From Streblospio benedicti (Eukaryota > Annelida > Polychaeta > Spionida > Spionidae), in NCBI GenBank assembly GCA_019095985.1, contig CM032660.1:27801619-27865618 (forward strand): DNA of 64,000 bases. The letters are read 5' to 3'. Positions 45,501 through 56,748 of the stretch are shown in pieces. Numbering within the stretch: the stretch's first letter is position 1; each line of letters starts with the position of its first letter. The position numbers and the translations under genes were made by a program. The notes beneath the pieces are model-generated. The model did not search any database and had not been told where the DNA came from. It saw nothing but the letters and a program-made list of their open reading frames with translations.

Positions 45501-48305
45501 TCTAGCCGCGATATCATATTAGTTACACAACCTTCCTCTCGAGTTTTGTAGTCGCCGGTTATAAATCGAGCAGCTCGGCGTTGGACCTTTTCTAGTTGTT
45601 CGATATCCTTAATGAGGTAGGGGTCCCATACAACGGAGGCATATTCCAATATTGAACGTACTAGAGCTAGGTAGGCAAGTTTTTTACATTGTTCAGGACA
45701 GTGACGGAAATTTCGTTTTAGGAAAGCAAGAGTTGAATTAGCTTTCGTTGCAGTTTTGTTGATTTGGTTGCTCCATTTGAGATCCTCAGAGATGTTGATG
45801 CCAAGGTATGGGTTGCTAGTAACTTGTTGGAGGATGGTATTATTGAGCTCGTAGAAGTAAGGTACCTTGCTGTTGACACTTAAAACGTAACACTTAGAGG
45901 CATTAAACCTCATGCCCCAGGTGTCAGCCCAAGATTCTAGCTTCTCAAGATCTTTTTGGAGAGCTGCGTGGTCTTCAACGCATCGGATTGGTCTGTACAG
46001 TAGGCAGTCATCAGCGAAGAGTCTTACTTGTGACAAGATGTTATCAGGCAAATCGTTAATGTGACAAAGAAAAAGCAGAGGGCCAAGGACTGTGCCCTGT
46101 GGCACTCCTGACTCGACTGGTGTCGATTCTGACGCTACACCTTCGACGACAACTCGCATATTCCGCTGGGTTAGAAAGGATGTCAACCATTTGAGGATTG
46201 GTCCTTTGATTCCATACTTTTCTAATTTGAAGAGGAGTTCAGCGTGTGGTGCGGTGTCAAACGCCTTGGAGAAGTCCAGTATAATGACGTCGGTTTGGCA
46301 TTTTTGGTCTTGATTTTTCATTAGGTCGTACATAGTTGTTAGGAGTTGCGTTTCGCATGAGAAGCCGGAGCGGAATCCATGATTCAAGGATGTTAAGATT
46401 TTGTTTTTCTCTAGGTGGCACATGAGGTGTTTACAGATTATATGCTCAAGGATTTTGCATAGCACCGACGTTAGAGACACTGGGCGGTAGTTTGCTGCTT
46501 GGTGGATATTTCCCTTTTTGTAGATGGGTGCTATGTCAGCATTCCTCCAGTCTTCGGGTAGAGTACCAGTATCTAGCGATATTTGGAAGAGCAGGGTTAG
46601 TGCTGGAGCAATTTGGGCTGCACAGGTCTTCAGAACGATGTTTGGTAATTTGTCGGGTCCGGCGGCTTTAAATTGGTTGAGATTAGATAGTAATTTCTCT
46701 ACTCCTTTCGATGTTATTTTCAGCGGTGGTAGTGCATATGTGTTTCCATTATCTCTTTCCGGCATTGGACGCGGTGGTCTGGTGGTGAAGACAGATTTGA
46801 ATTGTCCTATCAGCACTTCTGCTTTTTCTAAACCAGTCGTAACCAAGGTGTTACCCTTTTTTCAGTGGTGGAATACCTAAGTTGTCGGATTTCTTCGATT
46901 TTATGTATCTCCAGAATGGTTTGCTACTGTTTTTTTTTTTTTTTTTTTTCAAAGCCATCCATTATCTTCTGATTAATGAAGTCAGTTTCGGCTTTTTAAA
47001 AGCCTTTTTTGCATTCTTTTTTGATAAGTTTTAAAATCTTTCCAATTCTTAGTTTTTTTTTTTGCATGTCGGTACATTCTTCTTTTTCTTTTTTACCATG
47101 CGTCTCAGTTGGTAGTTAAACAGTTTGGTGGATGCAACCTTTGAATGTTTCCCAGAGGGTTTCGATGTTAGCACCCTCGGCAGCTTGTTCCTCCATAGTA
47201 TGTTGTATTTTTGTGATGTCATCTTTGATAGCATCCCAGTTGGCTTTGTGTGCTTTGAAGATAAATAGATCCAGTTTGAAACCAAATATTTTACGTATGC
47301 GAGGATTTTCCTATACCCTGGAAGCTGGTGATGTGATGTCTTTCTTATTTATATGAGTCCTTTTTTGCTGATATAGTTGAAAGCAGCTGAAAGTTTGATA
47401 TCCTAAAATGATGTGTTTAAATGTAAATGTGCTTATTGGCAATCGCTAATTCACTGTTTTTTAGATTAAATGACTGAACATTCACAGTAGTTCATTGGCA
47501 TTGGAGCATACAAAATTTGCTACCATGGTGTATTGTATTGATCACTCACATTAGCGTTCACTGTGTAAAAGCTTGTTGAATGTAATAAGGGAAATTTCCC
47601 AATGATCAACATTTGACTGGTACGTCTGAAATTTAATTTGTGCTTTCAGAGTAAACTTGCTGACATGGAAACCCGCTTGGAGAGTGCTAGATTGCTCACA
47701 TGGAAAGCTGCAATGCTAAAAGACAGGAAAGAACCATTCACAAAGGTAACTAGTTTTAATATTCAATATGCACCTTTATTGTACAAGAAGAAATGATGTT
47801 GAACAGTTTTTGTTGGTGCTCATTATTATGCATTGATAATTTTGATGCTTAGTTGTATGAACCTATTTTTAACTTGAGCAATAGAATATTTAAGAATCAT
47901 AGTAATAACCCTCCAGGTCTCTAAAGTTAATATTTTCATGTCTGTAGGAGGCTGCCATGGCAAAACTAGCTGCTTCAGAGGCTGCTACTTATTGTTCCCA
48001 TCAGGTTTGTTCTTTCGTTTTAAACAAGTATGTAAATTGGAAGTTTTCAATATTTCTGTTAGTATATGGTATCTATAAACTTATATACATGTATGGTAGC
48101 AATTGTGCTACTGAAACTGATTACCTATATAATAATTTTTTGGTTTCAGGCCATCCAAATATTGGGTGGTATGGGTTTTGTCACCACGATGCCAGCAGAG
48201 AGACATTATCGGGATGCACGAATTACAGAGATCTATGAGGGAACAAGTGAAATTCAAAAACTGGTTATTGCTGGACAGTTGTTGAAGGAATATCAAGTCC
48301 TATGA
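39573..48305 (+). CDS. ACADS: Short-chain specific acyl-CoA dehydrogenase, mitochondrial
   Basis: FAD enzyme making the first oxidation step on short acyl-CoAs in the matrix. Exons: 39573-39639, 40817-40968, 43110-43259, 43417-43528, 43718-43833, 44105-44140, 44379-44549, 44781-44918, 47650-47745, 47948-48004, 48150-48305; total 416 aa (human 412). Exon 1 codes a basic, uncharged-acid-free leader ([17 protein letters not shown]) that fits a mitochondrial signal; the mature part starts near [20 protein letters not shown]. Signatures seen: [16 protein letters not shown] and, at the end, [20 protein letters not shown] followed by [13 protein letters not shown], which holds the catalytic Glu region. 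Intron 3 begins GC rather than GT. Exon 5 has a duplicated donor. Intron 2 holds a satellite and intron 8 a LINE on the other strand. All other borders are GT-AG. Confidence 0.95.
41123..42650. repeat. Satellite array, about 300-bp higher-order unit (2 x 150)
   Basis: In intron 2 of the dehydrogenase gene. AACACTCTAC-GGGAGAAGTATTTGACC recurs near 41468, 41768, 42070 and 42374, a period of about 300 bp. Each unit has two related halves of about 150 bp, both holding CACCAAACTT and ending GGTGTACTTTGGCCTACTTTTGA. A unique GC-richer head (41123-41440) with a (GT)n run precedes it. Frames open across units are a by-product of the period being near a multiple of three. Confidence 0.85.
42651..43000. 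other. GC-richer patch after the satellite
   Basis: Starts with two copies of GGCCTGATCGGGGAA, then a GTGTGGGTGTGGG run. A minus-strand frame (42973-42638) runs through it with a low-complexity THTHTHT and PKPAPAP stretch; I recognise no domain. It may be part of an unknown repeat. Confidence 0.3.
45075..47340 (-). mobile_element. LINE (CR1/jockey-like), 5'-truncated, antisense in ACADS intron 8
   Basis: The 3' end is a short UTR with an (ATACAG)n tail at about 45075-45100. The reverse transcriptase frame fills 46846-45152. Further 5' (to about 47330) pieces of the protein before the reverse transcriptase can still be read in shifted frames among long T/A runs (46930-47090). No endonuclease domain remains in the intron, so the copy is truncated. 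It is antisense to the host gene, the orientation tolerated best in introns. Confidence 0.85.
45152..46846 (-). CDS. LINE reverse transcriptase, C-terminal 564 residues open
   Basis: RNA-dependent DNA polymerase of the non-LTR element above. Residues 59-130 carry [25 protein letters not shown] and NYRPVSLTS; 191-197 DFSKAFD holds the first catalytic Asp; 247-259 [13 protein letters not shown]; 277-281 FADDC holds the catalytic Asp pair. The C-terminal part ([20 protein letters not shown], then RRAARFI) is the usual CR1/jockey end. No stop interrupts it, so the insertion is fairly young, but the missing 5' part means it cannot move by itself. The listed start is just the first Met in the open stretch. 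Confidence 0.85.
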   Translation of the reverse strand: MVTTGLEKAEVLIGQFKSVFTTRPPRPMPERDNGNTYALPPLKITSKGVEKLLSNLNQFKAAGPDKLPNIVLKTCAAQIAPALTLLFQISLDTGTLPEDWRNADIAPIYKKGNIHQAANYRPVSLTSVLCKILEHIICKHLMCHLEKNKILTSLNHGFRSGFSCETQLLTTMYDLMKNQDQKCQTDVIILDFSKAFDTAPHAELLFKLEKYGIKGPILKWLTSFLTQRNMRVVVEGVASESTPVESGVPQGTVLGPLLFLCHINDLPDNILSQVRLFADDCLLYRPIRCVEDHAALQKDLEKLESWADTWGMRFNASKCYVLSVNSKVPYFYELNNTILQQVTSNPYLGINISEDLKWSNQINKTATKANSTLAFLKRNFRHCPEQCKKLAYLALVRSILEYASVVWDPYLIKDIEQLEKVQRRAARFITGDYKTREEGCVTNMISRLELKPLLVRRREARLNIMFKITKGLLPSMPPNTFFNHQPRQKRKIKPKSYSDHVTTNIVNRYATNNTRGYIVPEATTEQLRNSFFVKTVVEWNQLDERIVTQETPEGFKRALLQHMQ

Positions 48306-50008
48306 TCGATTTTTATAGATTTTGACGAAAGCTTGCTACAATTGTTTAATGTTATAATATTGTGTCTGGTAGTCAATACTTAAAAAGGACACACTCTGCT
48401 GAAAGGTTTACATGTACAATTTTTAAATAATGATTACACTTGTCAAACTTATGAATTTATTTAAAATATAATTTAGTGAATGCATCTAAGAAATGTTATT
48501 GAAAGCTAGATGAATATGACCATGAATGTTGACAAAATGCATGTAATGAATAGAACCTGTGATATCACTGAATAATGACCTCAGAATAGAAGTGCATCTT
48601 TGTTAGTGAAATTATGAACAAATACACTTACAATTGTTTTTATTTCATTCCATACATATGCCTGTCCTTAACAATGGGTTTGGTAAAAATATAATGTGGA
48701 CTTCTCAGTATGTAATACAATGTATGTGCAATGAAATGAATTTTGATTTTTACTACTTTTTGAAATGCAGAACTCCACTCAACGAACAGTGGATACTGTA
48801 AATTAACGAATTGATACATCAAAAGTAATACTAAATAATTTTAGTTGCTGGCTACCCGGCACTGCTCGGGTTGAAACGAATGAGATATGCTCCTCCCTTC
48901 CACTAGCTCACCCCAGTATGACAGGTCCAGAATAGATTAAATGCACCTCTCATTGTCATAACTCGACATTATAGGCAGTCATTCAATCTCACCAATATCC
49001 TTTCCAGCAACAGATTAAATGTGCCTCCATCACCAACTTCCCTGCCTCCATCTTAATAGTATATTTCATAGAAGAAAAACCCGCGACTCTTATGTGGGTC
49101 TGTACTCTGTATCTGATATATGACTAGTATTTGGAACTACAACTGTTTGACTTGCACAAACGTTTGAGGATTACAAATTATGTAGTTGAACCATGTTTGA
49201 CAAACATGGCCCTGTACGTAATGAGCATAACAAAATTTCTAAAATATTCTTTTTTGCTGTGATTTAATTATGAAAAAATAATTCATTTGGTGTAAAACGG
49301 AAATGTAAAATTTGGATGTAAAATGTAAAATGCACTTACAATAAACAAATTTCAACCAAGAACAAATACACAAGAGATAACTAATAAGTGCACAGCAAGA
49401 CCACGCCTTCAAATGAGAAGTCAAAATGTATGAACATTTTTGCACAACACAACTGGTGTGGTTACCGGTACATGTACATGGCCATTCGAATATCGGTGTG
49501 TTGGTCTTAAAATATGGCACCATATGTAATTGAAATCTTCGCATGCAAAGCCCGATTTATTTAATTTAATCTGTGTAAATGGAGGTGTGTTTATTAGAAT
49601 GAATACAGTATGTAGTGGCAGCCGTTTCAATTTCTGACACATGTTTTCAAACCAACAGCCATGTAAATTTTTGGTGTGTCGGTCTAAAAACATACATCGG
49701 AAAGACTGCTTGAATCTAGTTTATAAAATTGTGAAGTCATTGGCAACAAAACAACAACACATTTCTGCAATTTGTTTTATTGATGTAAAAATACATGATC
49801 AATATCATATCGAATGGTAATCAACATTGGTTACATGCTAAATCTTTTATAATTCCTAGTATATATATTTATGGGGTTTGTCAGTTTATGTATGCTACAT
49901 TCCAGTAAGCAAAAGTAAATCATCAAGTAACATATATTTTAGTTTAATTTTTTATATTAATTAGGAGTTTCTTGATTGAAATATAACACTAGACTTCATA
50001 GAATCACA
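48306..50008. other. Intergenic between convergent ACADS and TXNDC17
   Basis: No exon found. The TXNDC17 poly(A) signal lies at 49776-49781. A short palindrome, CTACCCGGCACTGCTCGGGT (near 48850), starts a stretch that may be a small repeat. Minus-strand frames at 49239-49693 have no recognisable content. Confidence 0.45.
49776..49781 (-). terminator. Poly(A) signal AATAAA for TXNDC17
   Basis: Read on the minus strand, AATAAA stands about 230 bases past the stop codon. It is the nearest exact signal to the gene and gives a 3' UTR of usual length. Confidence 0.5.
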
Positions 50009-51548
50009 TTAATCTTCCTCAAAAAACATTTGCACCAATTCTTTCTGTGCACATTCAGCTTCTCCAAGTCTCTTTGTCTGCAATGAAGAAAAAAAAAATC
50101 TCCACTATCTCAAAAATACCAAAGTATTATAATCAATTGTCATATAGTTCAGTTCAAATTGTGACTACATACCCCTCCATATTGAAGCAATGTTGGAACA
50201 CCTTTTAATAGTAATTTAGGATCTTTTCTGAACACATTGCTTTGGTCTTTCCAGCTGCAATTACAAATTTAAGTTTTATGTGTTAATGATATTTCCATTA
50301 AATTTTATTCCAAATCACATCAAACACAAGTAAGAAAATAATGAGTATCCAAGCTAAATGGAAGCAAATTGAATGTATAAACTTACAAATCTCTGCCACC
50401 AACACTACAATATATGTAAACTGCATCATCAGGTGCATATTGTAGGCATTCATTCACTACTGGATCGGCTGGAAATACAATGATGAATTTATTTTTAAAG
50501 AAATTTTTTACATAGTACTTGATTTGATATTTACTGTATCCAGCAGCTTTGCACGATCTCAACGGTATGAATATCAACGTCTGCCAAACATGTTTTAAAG
50601 TTTGAATTATAAAAAAGTATTACAAATCTTTATAATAGTTTTAAGAATTATTCCATATCCTGTTTGTGGCTATATGAGTGGCTAGATTTACTAATTTGCC
50701 CATTTTCGATCAAATCTCCTACATAACTGACAAAACATTTCTTTGTGAAAAACAAACAGATAGGTGGTAACCCAATAACATCAAAATTTCATGTTATAAA
50801 AATTTTATGACCCCCACCCTGATTCCAGTAAACGCCAATCATTGTCAGTTCACCCAACAGCTTGCATAGCACTATGTATTTTTCATAGAAAAAACCTGTA
50901 AAGAATTAGTACAGAATGCTCAAAAAAAAAATTTATAACAGGGGGGGTAGGATTTTCCAAAATTTGCCTCCACCCCACCCTGATAAGTGTGTGAAAAAAT
51001 TGATAAAAAACATTGTAACAAGTTCAAAAAAAATTGCCCGCCCTAAAAATTGTAACAAGTTCTCCTACCCCACCCTGTCATAAATACTGAATGGTCCCTT
51101 AGCTTACAGTGCCAAAAGATGTTAGATCTAAATCGAAACCGAAACCGAATGACTCTTCCATGAATTAGTGTAGTCTACAATGAAAATATTTTGCTATCAC
51201 GAGTTGCATCATACATTTCATCAGCCCCAGCCTCTGAAACTACTCAACAGGTTGTGGTTACAGTATAGTATATCATTAGCCTAACACTTTTTTTATTTTT
51301 TTATTTTATTAACATTAATTACTACATCGTTAATTTGCACAATAATGAGTTCAATTTTGTAGTATAGCGCCGATTAGCGACCATGCATGGCAGAGATTTA
51401 AATCCTTACCGGCAACACAATCAGGGCACCAACTTTTTCCATCTTCCCCAACAGAGCCACTAAAAAGTTGCGAAAATGTCTTTCCTTTATTCTCCTCTAC
51501 TGCGCTATTAAATGCTTCATAACCTTCAACTTTCTTCGTTATAACCAT
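50009..51548 (-). CDS. TXNDC17: Thioredoxin domain-containing protein 17 (TRP14-like)
   Basis: Small cytosolic thioredoxin-like oxidoreductase that reduces cystine and persulfide-type substrates and peroxiredoxin/phosphatase thiols in animals. Exons: 51548-51410, 50468-50387, 50254-50173, 50077-50009, all GT-AG and in phase; total 123 aa, the same as human. The active site is WCPDC (residues 40-44), the hallmark of this family in place of WCGPC. Other conserved points: GYEAFNSAV, GKSWCPDC, VYIYCSVGGRDFWKD, RKDPKLLLKGVPTLL with the cis-Pro. Its start lies 1.3 kb from that of the next gene, head to head. Complete and probably functional. Confidence 0.95.
50800..51105. repeat. Dispersed repeat ending CCTACCCCACCCTGTCATAA
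   Basis: In TXNDC17 intron 1. The block with GGATTTTCCAAAA, CCACCCCACCCTG and the ending CCACCCTGTCATAAATACTGA, then TGGTCCCTTA, is matched at 61985-62163. G- and C-runs make it look degraded. Confidence 0.5.
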
Positions 51549-52872
51549 CTTTCCAACTTAAATATAATATTTAATATTTCCTGAAATTGAAGTTTAGTCT
51601 GGTTTAGGTTGGTACTTTGGACTAAGTCTAGACTAAAAAGTAGGTGTCACACAGCAAAAGCTGTTCCATGCATGATCATTAGTCTAGCGTCAAGCAGAAT
51701 AAAGGGGTCATTATGAATTAGCAATCAGGACAGTTGACATCGAATGTGCCAGGGGTTTAGCGGTTGTGGAGGTTTGTATGTATGATCAAAGAGCGTTACA
51801 ATCTCTGGTAAGATGCTGTTGAGATTTTGCAAAGGGCAGGCTAGCAAAATTAGCAGTCAGAAGCCTCCATTGATCTCCATTTCTAGGATACTTTTTTTCT
51901 TCTAAAATATTCAAGTTGAAGTTCAAGTTATCACTTTTCACTTATCAACAAGAACATTTGACATGGATTTAGCTGAAGAGATGATCTGTATGATGCTGTG
52001 GGGATTTCGGGTCTTTGAGTTCTGGGCACCCTGTGACAGACTTGTATTGCCCTTCAATGCATGCCCAATTTCCAAAATGCCTGGAAGTGTAACATATGAA
52101 AAAAAATGCGGCCAGTTTAAAAAACACAAAAAACCCACAAAAAACCCAAATAAATAAACAAACAAACGAATGTCTAAAAACATGGTTAGTTTGTGTAAAC
52201 ATAAATTCGTGTATATGTATGTACCCGTAAGTGTAGATTTGTCACAAATGAATTATAGATTTATCTAGTTCATTTAATTGTGTTGAGTGCATAGATTCAT
52301 CGCTTTAGCAGAGATCAATGAGTTATTGTTATGTGCTCCTTTCTTATCTTTATATCTCGAGATCTAGTTTGGTGTATCAAAATATCACAACGGGACTTAC
52401 TTACAATCGGAAATAACATTCATTTTAATATTTCGGATACAGTTTAAAAGTTAATTAGAATTATATAAATTCAAAGAAAAAATAATTCCATAAACCTATG
52501 CTCGTAGAGCTGGTATAGTTGCAATATGGATACGGGAAATTAGAAATATTCAGAAGTATTGAGAAACTAATTAAACGCAAACAAGTATGGATATGATAAA
52601 TAGAAATATACAGACATAGAATGGTGGGCTTGTGTGCATTTATTTGCGACACCATCTATAGCTAAATAATTTATAATTAGTAATGGAAATTAATGTCCAA
52701 CATATGTGCCTTTCAACCACCGATATTTGTTGAAAGCAATGAAACAAGCTTGTTTCTTAAAAAGCATAATAGCTTTTTGTTCCAATATATATTTAACTGT
52801 ACATTACACGACATTTTGAGTGCATTTGATGCCGCCATTTATTATTTTTGTTATATAAGAATTTAACGCATC
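51549..52872. promoter_or_regulatory. Divergent intergenic region TXNDC17 / cysteine-rich gene
   Basis: 1324 bp between two start codons facing away from each other; both promoters are expected here. A TATATAAG at 52852-52859 lies only about 15 bp before the ATG at 52873, too close to direct a leader for that ATG, so it may be chance. No other element is recognised. Confidence 0.35.
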
Positions 52873-55800
52873 ATGCTTTTTGTCTGGAAACTTGTCATTC
52901 TTATTGGCATCTCGACACCTTTGTCGGTTGCTACATGTGAGATTGAGAATTGCAAGGACTGCACAGACCCGCCTCTACAGTGCTACGGCTGTCCGGGCCG
53001 GCAGACGCTGGCAGCCGACAATTCCGGCTGTGTCAACTGTCCTGACAACTGCAGCCAGTGCCGCGTGAGCAGCAAAAACAGGGTGCGATTGTGAGCTTTG
53101 AGATAATGATATGCAGATTAATTGATATGGGCCTTGGAAGAAAGGACTACATAGCCAGTTAGTTAAAACTGAAACTGAAACTTTTGCAATAAAAAAAACA
53201 CGTCAATTCCATTCAGTACATTACTCTAGATATTGACATATCATTGCAACAGATTACGTCAAATGTAAAATGTAGTTGTAATGATCTATCGTGGCATGCC
53301 TTGGGGCACAGTTTTAAGCATGGATAGATGTAGTTTTGAAAGCCTTTTCTATTTCTAGATGATCTGTGACCGTTGCGATGTCGGCTACGTTATGGAGGCG
53401 AACACGACGTGCACATGGTGCGGCGAGGGCTGCTCGGCGTGCCAGTACGACTCCGGGGGTCGTCTTGTTTGTGGTGACTGTGAAGTCGGCTACGTGGTGG
53501 ACGAGACGTACGCCGAGCGGAAGTGTCAGGCTTGCGGGCCACACTGCAGGTGCGTGGCTGATAGACAGAGTAAAAGAGCAGTCAAGCAAGTGTACTAATT
53601 AAGTCTATATTGACTGCCGCGGCTCTTTATCAAAGTGCGAGCGCTCAAAGATGTGCTTGTATATAAACCATGGGCCCCCGTATCGTTACGTGGGGCGTTG
53701 GCCGTGAGGGATCTATTTACTATATTTACTATACAAAAGACATTCTTACTCGTATGATACAGGGCACTGTCATATATTATACGAGTAAGAATTGTGTTTG
53801 TATGTAATATACAGACCCCCACCTCCATCTAACGATGCTGGGGTCCATGGTATAAACGGTGAGCTTGCCCGAGCTCCTAGCTGTACTATTACAGTGACGC
53901 TTTTATAAGGAATTCTTATAAGGATGATGATTTGATTACATTTTTGTTTATGCCAAGCATGGATTTATGCAGGGTGTGCGAGATGAGAATAGATGGCAGC
54001 ACCGTGTGTCTTAGGTGTGAGGGAAAAGTCGGCAACAACACGCACGCCTACTACACCAACAGGTAACACACCATATGTCACTATTCATGAAACTGTCCAT
54101 GCTTTAAGGAATTGCATGTTTATCTGGTACCTTTACACAGGACATGCTCATACAACACTTAACTATGCCGTAGAACACTGTGTGTATCCACCTAACAGTG
54201 GCAGATGCTCATTTTGAAACCCTCTCTCACACCTCTTTACCACAGATATTCTGGCCTTGCCAAATTGCACTAAATAGTTAAGCAATATTTATTCAGATTC
54301 GATGGCCTTTGTTACCCTTGCCCTGACGACTGCGCGGAGTGCATTGACGTGGGCATCATGCAGGGTCTATGTAGACGCTGTGGGCCGGGCTACGTCCTAC
54401 TGGAGGATAAGCTAGACTCATCCAATGATGGCACAGAGTGTATAAAGTGCCCCGATGGGTGCGACACGTGCAGTGGAATCAGGAACGGAACACATGCCAC
54501 GTGCATGTCTTGCAAGGAACATTTAGGACTGTTTTTAAAAGATGGGAACTGCAAATACTGTGGAGACGACCAGTATAACGCCTGTAAGATTTGCGATGAA
54601 GAAGGAAAGTGTGTTGAATGCGCAGACGGGTATAAGTTGGAAGTTGCCGTTTGTGAACCGTGCCAGACATTCTGTGCCTCGTGTGTAGGAGGTGAAGATT
54701 CATGTAGGCGATGTCAACAGGGTTATGGAGTAAAGCCAGCCGGAAAGGGCACTTGTGATAGGTGTCCGCAGAATTGCAATAGTTGCTACTTGAACATGGA
54801 AAAGATTGTAACCTGCAGTGCTTGTGAAGATGGATACGCCAAAGATGACACAGGAGAATGTATACCATGTGCTGAAAGTTGCAAACAGTGCCGTTGGTTG
54901 GTCGCAGGTTATATGACATGCGACGTATGCCTACCTGGTTATACTGACACACCTTTAACAGACGACGGGGCAGCCGAAAGCAAAGACAACGTAGCTCAGT
55001 GCATGCGCTGTCCTGAGCATTGCAACGCCTGTCCAGATTCTTTCAATTGCCGCGATACTGCATCATGCCATGCCGAGTTTGTTGCGGTTATTGGGGCAGA
55101 TGGGAATAAGACTTGTGAGAAAATAACCGATAACTGCGAAATCCCCACAGACGACAATACAATAGGTTGTAGTACCTGCTCACCGGGGTTTTATGTCAGT
55201 AACTCAGTATGTCGTGCGTGTTCTTCCGGTTGTAATTCCTGCGACATTACCGCGTGTCTTAGTTGTAAGGCTGGTTATAGGTTTGTTGATTCTGATGGCG
55301 ATGGCACTGATGATACATGCAAAAAGTGCAATATTCGTGGCTGCTCTACGTGTGTCATGAATGCGGCATCTGAGAAATGTGAGACTTGCGACCAGGGCTA
55401 TGCGCTATATGACACGGATTCAGACGTTACCAATGGCTACGAATCATGTAAGGAGTGTCCATCCGCTTGTACCAAGTGTTCTGTAGATTACAATGATAAT
55501 GATGACACCAAATGTGATAGCGATGGTTGTGTAACCTGGGATGCAGACAAATCGTATGTACACGACTCCGTAGGGGCTTGTCAGCTATGTCCTAAGAACT
55601 GCAAACAATGCACTTGGGATGGGACAAAGTCCATATGCATGGATTCATTTTGTATAGCTGGGTATGCTAAAGACGCTACCTCTGGAGATTGTAAACCATG
55701 TCCCTCAAAATGTACATCGTGTCAATGGGACGTTGGTTTAGCCCAAACTGTGTGCAAAATTGGTCACTGCGATCCAGACTTTGGTGTCACTGACGGAAAA

Positions 55801-56748
55801 TGTAGTCCCTGTCCTCGTGGTTATTCAACCTGTGAATTTGATGAAACAGAAGAAGGCGGCTTCGTTGGTGTGACCTGCAAGAATGGGTTTTACAAGAACG
55901 AAGGTGTCTGTGGAATTTGTCCGGAGAACTGCTCAAGATGTGCCTATGTCTCAGGCAAGATGTCGTGCGAGCAGTGTGACGAGGGGTTCATCTTGAGCCA
56001 GCAAGACAAGACGTGCACCAAGTGCCCGAGTAGATGCACTTCTTGCTTCATAGGTCAGCAAGCTGTTTATTGTAGTAGATGCGAGGAAGGCTTCGTTGTT
56101 TCAGACGACATGCGTCAATGCATCAGCTGTCAAGCGGCGGCCTTTTCTTTCTGTGTCGTATGTGGGCCTCTCAACAGCACAACGCTCACCGCCCCGTGCT
56201 CGTCGTGCCGTGAGGGCTACGTGCTCAAAGACGACTCCTCCGAGTGCCTGAGCACCGGTCACCTGCAGTGCTCGGGGCAAGCTGAAGACCGCAAACCGAT
56301 CTGCACCACGTGCGAACTGACGTACAAACCTGCGCCGGACAAGCACACGTGTGTGCGCTCGTGCTACAAATGTGGAGACATCGAGTCGTTCACGTGGGTG
56401 CAACAGTCGAGCTGCAAGATTGGCGCTAACGCCACGGGCCTGGAGCGGTGTGACTCTGGGGCCTGCTGGGGCTGGTACAGGGAAGAAGGCGGTGTGGGGC
56501 TAGTGATGGCCGGATGCCGAGCGGATGAGCTAGAGCCGTGCGAGGGCACGGCTCTGCTCGGGGAGCAGTGTGAGGGCGACACGTGCAAGCAGTGCTGTGT
56601 GGGGAACACGTGCAACGAGTTTGTGGTGAAGATGTCCGGCGTACAGTACAGCGGTGCCGCTCTGACACGGGCACGTGTGGAGGGTGTGATATCGATGATT
56701 GTTGCGTTTTTGTTTGTGTTATCAGGGGATTTTCTGAGTATATGTTGA
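52873..56748 (+). CDS. Cysteine-rich surface protein: furin-like repeats, Ly6/uPAR-like domain, hydrophobic tail
   Basis: Exons 52873-53082, 53359-53549, 53973-54062, 54297-56748 (GT-AG, in phase) give 980 aa. Residues 1-20 (MLFVWKLVILIGISTPLSVA) are a signal peptide. About residues 20-850 form a long run of modules of some 40-50 aa with the pattern CxxC, CxxCR/S, then CxxCxxGY or GF, the layout of furin-like/growth-factor-receptor cysteine repeats (and, by convergence, protist surface antigens). Residues 853-938 begin CYKC and end CCVGNTCN, with a GACWGW strand and paired cysteines, the layout of a Ly6/uPAR three-finger domain. Residues 960-980 are hydrophobic and end the protein, as in a GPI-anchor signal. 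I see no kinase, protease or other catalytic domain. Role unknown; likely a GPI-anchored extracellular protein. The last exon alone codes 816 residues without an intron. Confidence 0.85.
53661..53857. repeat. Fold-back element in intron 2 of the cysteine-rich gene
   Basis: Outer arms 53661-53697 (ATAAACCATGGGCCCC, TATCGTTA) and 53816-53857 are inverted copies with mismatches; inner arms 53742-53760 (ATTCTTACTCGTATGATAC) and 53773-53792 are near-perfect inverted copies round a 12-bp loop. A miniature DNA element is likely. No target repeat is clear. Confidence 0.6.

Noticed and set aside
54479-54952. Minus-strand frame of 157 codons
   Set aside because: Shadow of the cysteine-rich coding exon, caused by its regular TGC/TGT codons.
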